DNA of 7,993 nt from assembly GCA_050262615.1 (NCBI GenBank), contig JBLNEL010000482.1, forward strand, positions 1 to 7,993, written 5' to 3'. Below are positions 1 to 6,800 of the stretch, piece after piece (position 1 is the stretch's first letter; every line of letters starts with the position of its first letter). The stretch comes from JAUZPB01 sp050262615 (GTDB lineage: Bacteria > Bacteroidota > Ignavibacteria > Ignavibacteriales > SURF-24). Made by a program: the position numbers and the translations under genes. The notes beneath the pieces were generated by a model. It searched no databases and was not told the origin of the DNA. It saw nothing but the letters and a program-made list of their open reading frames with translations.

Positions 1-388
1 CTTCTACATTAGTAGCATTTTCAACTACATGGTTATTTGTAAGAATATATCCATCATCAGAAATTATAACACCGCTTCCTGATCCCATCTGTTCTCTTGG
101 AGTATCATCTTTAAACGGGAAAAAGAACGGAAGATCCTCATGAGGATCTTTTTTGGTTTCTGACTTTACAGTAATTTTAACTATAGAAGGAGTAACTTTC
201 TGCGCAACTTCAACAAAAGCCTTGCTAAATGCATTTACATCAACATCATTAATAGGTGGTGTTTTTGCCCCAATCATAACATCGGCCAGACTTGGTCTAA
301 CCCAGCCAAATCCGGATACTAATACTGCCCCAAAAACAACACCAATAACAATCAATGCGATTGCACCAAATAAGTTTTTGTTTTTCAT
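1..388 (-). CDS. DegP/HtrA (Do-type) periplasmic serine protease, N-terminal part
   Basis: Only the first 129 codons are inside the window; the gene continues past the left edge. The protein is a trypsin-fold envelope protease/chaperone of the HtrA family, which degrades or refolds misfolded exported proteins. Residues 1-8 are short and basic, followed by a hydrophobic segment (about 8-28) that is a signal peptide or membrane anchor. The typical HtrA pre-protease stretch follows (VAQKVTPSIVKITV, 61-74), then the GSGSGVIIS strand (102-110) and the catalytic-histidine motif ILTNNHVV with His120. The catalytic Asp and Ser and any PDZ domains lie outside. The ATG is supported by a strong GGAGG at 395-399, 6 bases upstream. 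It starts 47 bp after the recO stop on the same strand. The loop at residues 79-86 (KKDPHEDL) is encoded by a perfect palindrome, listed separately. The family call is firm; the DegP/DegQ/DegS subtype cannot be decided from this part. Confidence 0.95.
   Translation of the reverse strand, partial: MKNKNLFGAIALIVIGVVFGAVLVSGFGWVRPSLADVMIGAKTPPINDVDVNAFSKAFVEVAQKVTPSIVKITVKSETKKDPHEDLPFFFPFKDDTPREQMGSGSGVIISDDGYILTNNHVVENATNVE
131..150 (+). repeat. Perfect 20-bp palindrome with T-run inside htrA
   Basis: AAGATCCTCA is followed directly by its exact reverse complement TGAGGATCTT and then by four more T. As RNA from the plus strand this could fold as an 8-bp stem with a CATG loop followed by a U-run, the form of an intrinsic terminator. 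Plus-strand transcription here would be antisense to htrA. In the sense direction the hairpin has A residues before it and CCG after it, so it does not look like a terminator for htrA. It encodes the variable loop KKDPHEDL of the protease. The sequence is certain; function is unknown. Confidence 0.6.
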
Positions 389-414
389 CTAATTCCTCCA
401 GGCTTTATTTCTTT

Positions 415-444
415 ATTATAATCAATATTTGTTTGTTAATACAA
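415..444 (-). promoter_or_regulatory. Possible sigma70-like promoter for htrA
   Basis: On the minus strand a perfect TATAAT (415-420) sits 26 bases before the htrA ATG. An 18-base spacer separates it from TTGTAT (439-444), which matches only the first three bases of a -35 box. The -35 overlaps the last codons of recO. An own promoter would suit a stress-response protease at the end of an operon, but in such AT-rich sequence a TATAAT can occur by chance, and Bacteroidota housekeeping promoters usually have a different consensus. Confidence 0.3.
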
Positions 445-1173
445 GTGAATTGATCTTATCCCCTTGAATTCCGGTACATGGTATTTCAAATACTTCTCCA
501 AAAAAAGAAGTATTCTATCGACCTCTCCTCCGTCCTGAATTGTAACGGATTTATTATTCCTTAGACCAATTATTAAACTAAAAAGTTCCTTTGGAAAAAC
601 AGTGCTCTGGATAAAATTTTTGCTGCAGTTATCGCAAATTATTCCCCTTTCAAAATTGAATAATGGCACTCTTCCTGAAGGAAGAGAATTATTACAGATC
701 GAACAATGGTCGAACTGTATTTCATAACCAATTTCTTTCAATAAAAAGAGAATATATTTTATCAACAGTGCCCCCGGTATTTCATTGGATACAGTAAACA
801 GGTCAAGGATTCTGATTGTACCTTTGAACAATCTTGGGTTCACATCTTCTTCAACCGTAAAAGCCTGAAGAAGTTCCAAAACGGCTGAAGCATATTTTAA
901 TTTTTCGAGATCTGATTTAATTTGAGGATAATATGAGATTAGTTCTGCCTGTGTGACTAGCTGGAGTTCCCTGTTCGCTTTTTTGTATATGACGATTTGT
1001 AGATGGTTAAAAATGTCTACCTTTAGCCCGATTGCCGACTTAGCAGTTCTGGCTCCTTTAATTACGGCAGAGATTTTCCCATGATCCTTTGTATAAAATG
1101 TAGCAATTTTACTGGTTTCACGATAATCCATTTTGTTAAGGACTATCGCTTCAGTTTTAATTATTTCAGGCAT
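436..1173 (-). CDS. recO: DNA repair protein RecO
   Basis: Cytoplasmic recombination mediator. With RecR (and RecF) it loads RecA on SSB-coated single-stranded DNA and can anneal complementary strands. The 245-residue length is normal for RecO. The N-terminal OB-fold has the hallmark opening KTEAIVLNKMDYRETSKI (residues 6-23) and a VIKGAR motif (37-42). The middle is helical. A zinc-binding site of four cysteines is present as CSIC (C157, C160) and CDNC (C180, C183), typical of many but not all RecO proteins. The ATG lies inside the last codons of mtnA (overlap 8 bp, ATGCCTGA) and has no Shine-Dalgarno, so translation is probably coupled to mtnA termination. The htrA gene follows after 47 bp. 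Nothing appears truncated or degraded. Confidence 0.95.
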   Translation of the reverse strand: MPEIIKTEAIVLNKMDYRETSKIATFYTKDHGKISAVIKGARTAKSAIGLKVDIFNHLQIVIYKKANRELQLVTQAELISYYPQIKSDLEKLKYASAVLELLQAFTVEEDVNPRLFKGTIRILDLFTVSNEIPGALLIKYILFLLKEIGYEIQFDHCSICNNSLPSGRVPLFNFERGIICDNCSKNFIQSTVFPKELFSLIIGLRNNKSVTIQDGGEVDRILLFLEKYLKYHVPEFKGIRSIHLY

Positions 1174-2182
1174 CTATAAAATTATATGGGTATTGAAATA
1201 AACCTTTTTCTGTTATTATTCCTGAAATAAGTTCAGATGGAGTCACATCAAAAGCAGGAGAATATACCTGATAACTGTCTTTTGTAATCAATTGACCATT
1301 AATCTGAACTATTTCCATTTTATCTCTGAATTCAATATTTATTGCATGTCCGTTTAAACACCTCTTGTCAATTGTTGAACTGGGTGCGGCTATATAAAAT
1401 GGGATATTGTGATATTTGCAAAGTACAGCCAGACTGTATGTCCCAATTTTATTTGCACTATCCCCATTTGCTGCAATTCTGTCGGCTCCAGTTATTACCA
1501 GATCAATCTTCCCCTGCTCCATAAGAAATGCTGCCATTGAATCTGTATTTATTGCAAAAGGAATTCCTGCTTTTTCTAACTCAAAGGCAGTAAGTCTCGA
1601 CCCCTGGAATAAAGGCCGCGTTTCATCAGAATAGACAAATTCTACTAACCCCCTTTTATATGCTTCTTTTATTACACTGAAGGCAGTACCCTGACCACCA
1701 GTAGCAAGCTGACCAGTGTTGCAATGTGTCAGTACAACTGATTTTTTATTAAAGATCTGGAGCCCATTAAGACCTATATGAAGGCACTTGTTGACATCAT
1801 CCTGATGTATTTCGATTGCTCGTTGCTTTAACTGGTCATAAATTACATCAGGATCTTTGATGGATTCGAAGCATTTTCTCATTTCTTCCAAAGCCCAAAA
1901 CAGATTAACTGCGGTAGGTCTGGTTCTTTTCAGCCTTGAATAAGCTAATTCAAATATCTCGCAATGATCTTTTTTAATTCCCTTCAAGGCCAATGTAAGC
2001 GCATATGCAGCTGATACGCCGATTGCAGGAGCCCCTCTTATTTCAAGCCGCTCAATTGCTTCTGCAATGCGTTCATAATTATCAGTGGAAATGTATTCCT
2101 CGATCAGGGGGAGTTTTACCTGGTCGAGGAATATCAATTGTTCATTTTCAAAATATAAAGCCCTGAATTCAGTCTTCATCAT
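1166..2182 (-). CDS. mtnA: S-methyl-5-thioribose-1-phosphate isomerase MtnA
   Basis: Aldose-ketose isomerase of the methionine salvage pathway that converts 5-methylthioribose-1-phosphate to the ribulose form; a cytoplasmic member of the eIF2B-like isomerase fold. With the ATG at 2182 the protein has 338 residues, normal for MtnA. Visible motifs are RGAPAIG (49-55), RPTAVNL (88-94), LTHCNTGQLATGG (151-163) with the catalytic Cys154, SDETRP and QGSRLTA (about 185-199), and GADRIAANGDSANKIGT (232-248) with catalytic Asp234. The Cys-Asp spacing of 80 equals that recalled for the Bacillus subtilis enzyme (Cys160, Asp240). An in-frame TTG at 2185 and a second ATG at 2179 are alternative starts. 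No Shine-Dalgarno is seen, and the start overlaps the kinase stop (ATGATGAAGACTGA), suggesting coupled translation. The alternative, ribose-1,5-bisphosphate isomerase, is less likely on motif spacing. Confidence 0.94.
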   Translation of the reverse strand: MMKTEFRALYFENEQLIFLDQVKLPLIEEYISTDNYERIAEAIERLEIRGAPAIGVSAAYALTLALKGIKKDHCEIFELAYSRLKRTRPTAVNLFWALEEMRKCFESIKDPDVIYDQLKQRAIEIHQDDVNKCLHIGLNGLQIFNKKSVVLTHCNTGQLATGGQGTAFSVIKEAYKRGLVEFVYSDETRPLFQGSRLTAFELEKAGIPFAINTDSMAAFLMEQGKIDLVITGADRIAANGDSANKIGTYSLAVLCKYHNIPFYIAAPSSTIDKRCLNGHAINIEFRDKMEIVQINGQLITKDSYQVYSPAFDVTPSELISGIITEKGLFQYPYNFIDA

Positions 2183-3086
2183 CAAATTTAGATAATTTTA
2201 AAAATTCACGGAACCTGTCATGCACCTGCAAATAGGTAAGATTTTCAAGTCCCTTAGTGCTGAATTTTTCAACACAGAATGAAGCCATTGCACTGCCGAA
2301 AACTACAGCTCTTTTCATATTTTCTATACTAATGTCCTGAGTTTTATGGATATAACCAGTAAACCCGCCGGCAAATGTATCCCCGGCACCAGTAGGATCA
2401 TAAATATTTTCAAGCGGATAAGCAGGAGCAGAAAATACTGTGCCTTCCCCAAATAATAAAGCTCCATGCTCTCCTTTTTTTATAATCAGATATTTAGGTC
2501 CCATACCTCTGATCAATTTTGCCGCTTTTATTAAATTAGGCTCCTGAGCTAAAAGTCTGGCTTCAGAATCGTTAATGATAAGAACATGCACCCTCTTAAG
2601 TACTTCTAGCAACTCGTTTTTTCTTCCTTCAATCCAGAAATTCATTGTATCACAGACTACAAATTTTGGATTTTCCATTTGCTCAAGTACTTTAATCTGT
2701 AATGTAGGATCAATATTTCCTAACAGCACATATCTGGCTTTTCTGTACTTTTCAGGTATTACCGGATCAAATTTCTCAAATACATTTAATTCAGTAAGTA
2801 AAGTATCGCGGACATTTAAGTCGTAATGATATTTACCGGACCAGCGGAATGTCTTTGCCCCGGGAACAATTTGTAAACCTTCCAGATCAACGTGATGCTC
2901 TTCTAGCAGACTGATATGGTCTTTGCTGAAATCTTCACCTACTACTCCAACCATGTAAATTGGTCCGCTAAAATAGCTGGCAGCTAAAGAAACATATACT
3001 GCTGAACCACCTAAAGCATTGTCGATCCTGTCGAATGGCGTTTCGACAGTATCAAGTGCAATTGAGCCTACTACTAATAAACCCAC
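2169..3086 (-). CDS. PfkB/ribokinase-family carbohydrate kinase
   Basis: ATP-dependent sugar or nucleoside kinase of the ribokinase fold, 305 residues from the GTG start, a typical family length. The start is chosen because GTG at 3086 has GGGAG six bases upstream and the protein then opens with the first beta-strand (GLLVVGSIALDTVETP, 2-17). The open frame reaches up to 3164, but those 26 extra residues are not family-like. Motifs are the substrate-binding glycines NALGGSAVY (23-31), GVVGED (47-52), the INDSEARLL segment (161-169), the KKGEHGALLF strand (193-202), and the C-terminal signature DPTGAGDTFAGGF (220-232) with catalytic base Asp226 and the GAGD anion hole. The substrate cannot be read from the sequence. 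Overlap with mtnA suggests methylthioribose or another ribose derivative; that is inference. The 122-bp gap to the Nudix gene shows no clear terminator or promoter. Confidence 0.92.
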   Translation of the reverse strand: MGLLVVGSIALDTVETPFDRIDNALGGSAVYVSLAASYFSGPIYMVGVVGEDFSKDHISLLEEHHVDLEGLQIVPGAKTFRWSGKYHYDLNVRDTLLTELNVFEKFDPVIPEKYRKARYVLLGNIDPTLQIKVLEQMENPKFVVCDTMNFWIEGRKNELLEVLKRVHVLIINDSEARLLAQEPNLIKAAKLIRGMGPKYLIIKKGEHGALLFGEGTVFSAPAYPLENIYDPTGAGDTFAGGFTGYIHKTQDISIENMKRAVVFGSAMASFCVEKFSTKGLENLTYLQVHDRFREFLKLSKFDDED

Positions 3087-3092
3087 AATTAA

Positions 3093-3097
3093 CTCCC
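3093..3097 (-). promoter_or_regulatory. Ribosome binding site deciding the kinase start
   Basis: GGGAG on the minus strand, six bases before the GTG at 3086. It fixes the start of the PfkB kinase there, not at the further upstream in-frame start at 3164, and the protein from this GTG begins exactly at the conserved first strand of the ribokinase fold. Confidence 0.75.
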
Positions 3098-3208
3098 TAT
3101 AATATTTAATAAATTGACGCCCTAAAGATACAAAATAATACCTTTGATTTCCCGGATTTAACAAAATGGATGATTATTTACACCAGAATGTTAAACCTTT
3201 TCCAAAAT

Positions 3209-3700
3209 CTACTTTTTAATCTGATCCAGAACAATTTTATTGGTTCTTATTTCTTCAAAATTCAGCTGACTGTTTTGATTTGTAAAATGTTCATATATTA
3301 TCTCAACCGAATTTCGCTGCCCCTGCCAGGCAAGTAGTTTGTTTGCCGTACTTTTATCCACCCATTGAAATTCTGAGTGCTCATTCGAAATAATAACTTT
3401 GGATTTACTGTCTACTTGTGCAACAAACACCGGAACCATGCAAATGTGATTTCGCCGCCATGAATAAAAGGAATTAACATATGGGACAATCCATAACTTT
3501 TCAGGTTTCATGCCTGTTTCTTCAATAATTTCCCGGTAGGCTGTAACATAGGTCTTCTCATCCTGGGAAATAGAACCTGTAACCATTTGCCATATGTTAG
3601 GGTAAATTTCAGACTCTGCCCTTTTTAGCAGCAGAAACTCAATCTCTTTACCAATTTGCCTTATTATATGGGCTTCAATCATGTATGAAAGTACTCTCAC
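3209..3700 (-). CDS. Nudix hydrolase, NudB-like (dihydroneopterin triphosphate / dNTP pyrophosphohydrolase type)
   Basis: Small cytoplasmic pyrophosphohydrolase that cleaves a nucleoside-diphosphate-linked substrate. The 163-residue protein has a perfect Nudix box GX5EX7REUXEEXGU: Gly42, Glu48, Arg56-Glu57, Glu60-Glu61, Gly63 and Met64. The Glu residues bind the catalytic magnesium. The preceding WQMVTGSI (37-44) and the late EHSEFQWVDKSTA...QGQRNSVEII segment resemble E. coli NudB, which acts on dihydroneopterin triphosphate in folate synthesis and on dATP in vitro; this match is from memory. The GTG start at 3700 is supported by GGAG at 3708-3711 with seven bases between; a later ATG at 3682 would cut into the first strand. 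It lies 115 bp after the large outer-membrane gene and 122 bp before the kinase, all in the same direction. The family is certain; the exact substrate is not. Confidence 0.9.
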   Translation of the reverse strand: MRVLSYMIEAHIIRQIGKEIEFLLLKRAESEIYPNIWQMVTGSISQDEKTYVTAYREIIEETGMKPEKLWIVPYVNSFYSWRRNHICMVPVFVAQVDSKSKVIISNEHSEFQWVDKSTANKLLAWQGQRNSVEIIYEHFTNQNSQLNFEEIRTNKIVLDQIKK

Positions 3701-3707
3701 TGCTCTG

Positions 3708-3711
3708 CTCC
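3708..3711 (-). promoter_or_regulatory. Ribosome binding site supporting the GTG start of the Nudix gene
   Basis: GGAG on the minus strand, seven bases upstream of GTG at 3700. It favours the GTG over the in-frame ATG six codons later, which lacks a comparable site. Confidence 0.65.
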
Positions 3712-3717
3712 GATATT

Positions 3718-3768
3718 AATTCTGCAGCAATAATTTATTTCAGATATTGTAATACAAAATGCAGAATT
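3718..3768 (-). repeat. Perfect 9-bp inverted repeat in the gap before the Nudix gene
   Basis: The arms AATTCTGCA (3718-3726) and TGCAGAATT (3760-3768) are exact reverse complements separated by 33 bases. Inside the spacer lies a second small palindrome, TTGTA-A-TACAA (3747-3757). The element fills much of the 115-bp gap between the stop of the large surface-protein gene and the Nudix start. No U-run follows it in the direction of transcription, so it is not a classic intrinsic terminator. It could be an RNA stem in the intercistronic mRNA (processing or stability), a weak transcription stop, or an operator. Function is not shown by the sequence. Confidence 0.45.
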
Positions 3769-3815
3769 CCCGGATAAATTTCCAAACTCAGATAAAAAAT
3801 CTTCTTTGATGTAAC

Positions 3816-6800
3816 TTAGAAATATGCTCTTATCTCGGCCCTTGCTGTATTTATTACACTCCCAAGCCCCTGTACTCTGCCGTCATAGCTTACAGTGGAT
3901 TGCAGATTTGAGGCTATCCTGTAATCCAGATTAACTCGCCAGAAATAATTTTTTCCTAAGTAATTCCCACGCAATAGTTCAAACGGTATATAATTAGTGG
4001 TTGTGTTGGATAGCAATTCATTCCTCTCAAATTCGAACCTGAAACGTCCGGTTTCTGCAAAGGACAAAGTTATTCTTAAGGTTTGAGCATTTTGATTAAT
4101 TATTGTCGGACGAGAGGGATGATTATCCTGACTCCTTGAAACAGAGAGTTTGAAACCGGTTTCAACATTTTTAACCGGTCTGTAAGAAAAATCTGTAGTT
4201 AGATTATTCGATAAAACATCTCTGGATCGGTTTGAACTGACAGGTGCTGAAGCCAAATCTGTGATATTCTGTATGTCTGTCTGATTTGAAATTTCTTCGA
4301 TCATTTTAAACTTAATCCTTAAGCTTCTTTCCCTGTAATAACTCTTTTCAGATCCGTCGCTAAATTGAGTAAGACTTCTGTTTTGTGAATATCTGAACCT
4401 GAAAGAAAGCTCATTGCTATTCTCAAATAAAAATACATCCTGCTGAAACAGATTTGTTCCTCTGATAGTAGTTGAATCATTTAGAAATGAAGACATTCTG
4501 AGCAAATATATTTTTTTATAGTCAGTTTCCCTACTATTTTCTTCAATTCTATATGCTGTTTCTGTACTAAGTGGTGAAAGGATAAATCCAACAATTGTAT
4601 GCTCTTTAAATATATTTTGAAAATTTATATGCCATCTCGAATTTACTCTTAAGTCAATAACCGGATAAAGCTGTTCAGTAGGTAGGGTCAAAGATATATA
4701 GTCTCCATCGTATATTGTGGGCTCAAATTCGTTTTGATCACTGACGCCATTATTATTGAGGTCACCAAGATATTTATAATTCCCAGTACCCTGCTGTACC
4801 TTTACAAAAACCCTCTCGAGCCTTGCTGCTCTTTGTGTAGATCCTTCATAATACAACTCTCCATTAACGATATTTTGCCAGAAATTAAACCTGTTTTGTG
4901 AACGGACCAGAATTGTCTGATTATCTGAAAGTCCCTTTTTCTTAAATTGCTCTGTGTACTTTCTCTCTCTGAAAGTAAAATTCAGTGTTGAAGCGAATTC
5001 TTTGATACCCGAATAACCTAGTTCATAGGATTGTGTCGAGGAACTTGATTCTTTGGTAAGTTTACCTTGATCTGCGAATGAATCCTCTCTGTAGGAATAC
5101 TGTGCTGAAATATTAAAACCATTTATTTCCAAGATTTTTATACCGGGAATTATTTCATAATATTTTAGACTGCTTGCAATAAGTGAATCAGCATCAGATA
5201 ATTTATCCCTTTTATCTTCAGTCAGAAAACTAAAAGAGGGCTTGAACTTCCCAAACAAATAAAAGGCATCTCCGGATTGCCTGAACCAATTGCTTGAATA
5301 ATTATTATTTCGTGAACTGACATAATCAATTTTGTAATCCAGATTAAAATCCTGTTTCTTGCTTAGCTTTACATCATTTACGAATCTTTTGGAGACAAAA
5401 TCCTCCCCTCTTTTCAGATACCCATACATGGCATTAAGATTAAGGTTATCCGTAGGGAGAAGGCTCAATGCAGCTTCTCTTAATACCTCGTTATTAGATT
5501 CAGGCGTATTGGTGATATTGTAATTTCGAGAAAACTCAATTTCATTAATTCTGTCAATTGCTGAAAATTTGTTTTGTATATATCTGTCTTTGTAGCTTAA
5601 ACCAACTTTACCTAAAGACAGTTTACCTATGGTCACTTGCTTAGGTTTTACCACAAGTGATAGATTTCTCGCAGAGCCTATATTGTTTTTATCATTTAAA
5701 ATTGAAAAACGGTTTTTATTCAAAATACTGCCGGCAAATTCCATATTAAGACTTATGTCCTTAAAAGGAGTAACCTCTAAGGCGATATTGCCGGTCTGTT
5801 TCAACTCCGGCAGAGGGAGCAGAATAATTGGCGCATATGCCCCACGCCCCTGACCGGCGAATCTGTAGTTTCCTAAGCTCTCTTTACTATAATCACCTTT
5901 GCCTAAACCGACAAAACTAAAATTAATATTATACAACCCCTTGCCGGGAGTATACCGGTAATATGAAAAGGGCTTCCCATCAATTACAGTGTCAATTTTT
6001 GAGTATATTCCTTTTATCTGCCCTGTAGAATCGGGTGCTGCAAGTACAATACCGGATTTTGAGGCATTTTGCCGGTCGTTACCTGCTGAGGCAAGAATTT
6101 GCTTATCCTCTTCCGAAAGAGAAACATCTATCGGAGCATCCTGATTATCTCCTTCCCGGAAATAATTAACCTTAATTTTAAGCTTATTATCAATTTGATC
6201 TGTCTGAAAGCTTGTCCCAAAGAAATTCCTTGCATATCTTCTGTCAGTATATTCAAAATCGACTGATATCCTGCTCGATGCCGTAATTAACCTGCCTGGA
6301 GTGAAACTTATTTCAGCCGTGGAATAATCAATTGTGTAATCATTCCGTTCACCTCGTTTCATTTCTTCACCATTAAGATAGACTTTCTCACTTCCAGCAA
6401 TAACTATAATTTCCCTTTCTCCATTGGTCCCGCTTAACCTGTAAGGCCCCTGAACACCTTCCTGTCCTGTAAATTGATTATTGTTGAATTTCCCCTTCGA
6501 TCCTGCAATTGCTACAGTCCCCCTGGAATTACCAATCCCAATTTCTCCTTTTAATCCCTGAAGTTTCCTGTCAATTGCTCCAAATTCGCCTAATTTGCTT
6601 TTTAAATCATAATCGCCAAATGTCCCACTTGCATTTGGATGACGGATCTCGATAAATACTTTGTCAAGTTCATCAAGCCTTTCTGTGTTTCCCTCTGGCT
6701 GTATTGGAGTATTCTCGTCTGTCAGTGCTGCAACTATATCAATATCTTCGGCCAGTTTGCCTGCGAGTTGAAGTCTGAGACCACTATTAAGCGAAAAATC

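Noticed and set aside
153..392. Plus-strand open frame of 79 codons
   Set aside because: It lies antisense to the clear htrA coding sequence, has no ribosome binding site, and its translation shows no family features.
1342..1634. Two plus-strand open frames opposite mtnA
   Set aside because: They are antisense shadows of conserved MtnA codons, with no start signals or recognisable protein.
2183..2185. TTG at 2185 as the mtnA start
   Set aside because: Two ATG codons follow immediately in frame, and no Shine-Dalgarno favours the TTG.
3087..3164. N-terminal extension of the PfkB kinase from an upstream in-frame start at 3164
   Set aside because: The 26 extra residues do not look like the ribokinase fold, and a GTG with an ideal GGGAG site starts exactly at the first conserved strand.
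4728..4763. Dockerin domain in the large surface protein
   Set aside because: Only one calcium loop is present, with no second repeat or dockerin helices; no cohesin-type context is visible.
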